From assembly GCA_900549325.1 (NCBI GenBank), contig UROI01000034.1, forward strand, positions 1 to 5,489: a stretch of 5,489 nucleotides of DNA, in the 5' to 3' direction. The stretch comes from an uncultured Mycoplasmatota bacterium. GTDB lineage: Bacteria > Bacillota_I > Bacilli_A > RF39 > UBA660. Each line of letters opens with the position of its first letter. The stretch's first letter is position 1. Under the pieces are notes generated by a model. That model was given only the letters and a program-made list of their open reading frames with translations, did not search any database and was not told the origin of the DNA. Positions 5,399 to 5,489 of the stretch are shown here, one piece after another. Both the position numbers and the translations under genes were made by a program.

Positions 5399-5430
5399 TT
5401 ATTTTTTGATACCAAATAATTCGCAAATCA
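5355..5430 (+). promoter_or_regulatory. Possible structured leader/attenuator of the edge gene
   Basis: TGATTTGC (5355-5362) and GCAAATCA (5423-5430) are perfect 8-bp complements that would close a 76-nt domain ending just before the ribosome binding site (AAAGGAGG, 5436-5443). Inside it, TAACTA (5370-5375) can pair with TAGTTA (5396-5401), or AAATAA (5389-5394) with TTATTT (5399-5404). Either leads into a T run (5402-5407), which would act as a weak terminator. I do not recognise a known riboswitch class. The folding is by eye and the inner stems are AT-rich. Confidence 0.4.
5384..5421 (+). repeat. Two identical 13-bp direct repeats in the leader
   Basis: ATACCAAATAATT occurs at 5384-5396 and 5409-5421, 25 bp apart centre to centre. 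The first copy covers the end of the candidate uORF and the second lies just after the T run. They could be alternative pairing partners in the RNA or tandem protein-binding sites. The complement TGGTATT also occurs over the -10 region (5324-5330). Confidence 0.7.
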
Positions 5431-5451
5431 ATAGGAAAGGAGGCCCTTCTC

Positions 5452-5489
5452 ATGAATAAAGTAGTAATTAAGAATGTTAACTATTTGTT
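5452..5489 (+). CDS. Unidentified protein, N-terminal fragment (runs off the window)
   Basis: Only 12 complete codons are visible (MNKVVIKNVNYL), followed by a partial thirteenth codon (TT). The start is well supported: AAAGGAGG (5436-5443) is a near-perfect Shine-Dalgarno eight bases before ATG5452. The pattern of short beta-strand residues followed by an Asn-x-x-aromatic resembles the first strand of ABC-type ATPase domains. That similarity is too short to identify the gene. The long uORF-containing leader suggests translation-sensitive control, as seen for some antibiotic-resistance ABC-F and methylase genes. The link to those families is speculation. Confidence 0.75.
   Translation, partial: MNKVVIKNVNYL

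Noticed and set aside
5384..5421. CRISPR-like or insertion-sequence repeats
   Set aside because: There are only two 13-bp copies with a 12-bp gap, no further units, no target-site duplication and no transposase or Cas gene nearby.

Overview
The window is strongly AT-rich, uses the standard code (TGG for Trp, TAA/TAG stops, no in-frame TGA), has AGGAGG-type ribosome binding sites, consensus sigma-A-like promoters and short intergenic gaps. This points to a low-GC member of the Bacillota (Firmicutes), probably an uncultured host- or gut-associated Bacilli/Clostridia-type lineage. The exact taxon cannot be read from the sequence. Every complete gene looks intact. I see no transposon, integrase, phage module or CRISPR array.

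Layout from left to right. (1) A near-perfect promoter drives a 207-residue membrane-anchored, lysozyme/glucosaminidase-like exported protein, which ends in a hairpin terminator. (2) A heat-shock operon follows: htpG (Hsp90) and an hsp20 small heat-shock gene. It sits behind a promoter whose -35 box lies in the 9-bp spacer of a CIRCE-like inverted repeat, so HrcA repression is likely, and it ends in a strong terminator. (3) A stand-alone tRNA-Gln with anticodon CTG has its own promoter. Its terminator is shared, convergently, with (4) a 47-residue minus-strand gene encoding a Gly/Tyr-rich, single-membrane-span, Cys-tailed mini-protein. (5) A 549-residue clostridial-type glutamyl-tRNA synthetase (gltX) follows, with its own terminator. 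(6) At the right edge a promoter leads into a roughly 110-nt leader holding a 14-codon upstream ORF, two identical 13-bp repeats and a closing stem. Then comes an excellent ribosome binding site and the first 12 codons of an unidentified gene.

The genes fall into two themes. One is protein quality control: HtpG and Hsp20 are co-transcribed, with Hsp20 holding unfolded substrates and HtpG acting as an ATP-driven chaperone. The other is glutamate/glutamine tRNA charging: in bacteria without GlnRS, a GluRS makes Glu-tRNA-Gln, which GatCAB then amidates. A recurring layout feature is that the terminators of all three plus-strand protein units begin inside the last codons, so the stop codon lies in or directly beside the hairpin. 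All four well-supported promoters also carry a TGn extended -10.

Most of this is ordinary housekeeping content. The parts most worth a second look are the uORF-containing leader at 5304-5451, the variant CIRCE on htpG-hsp20, the CTG tRNA-Gln beside gltX in a genome fragment that hardly uses CAG, and the small Cys-tailed membrane protein.
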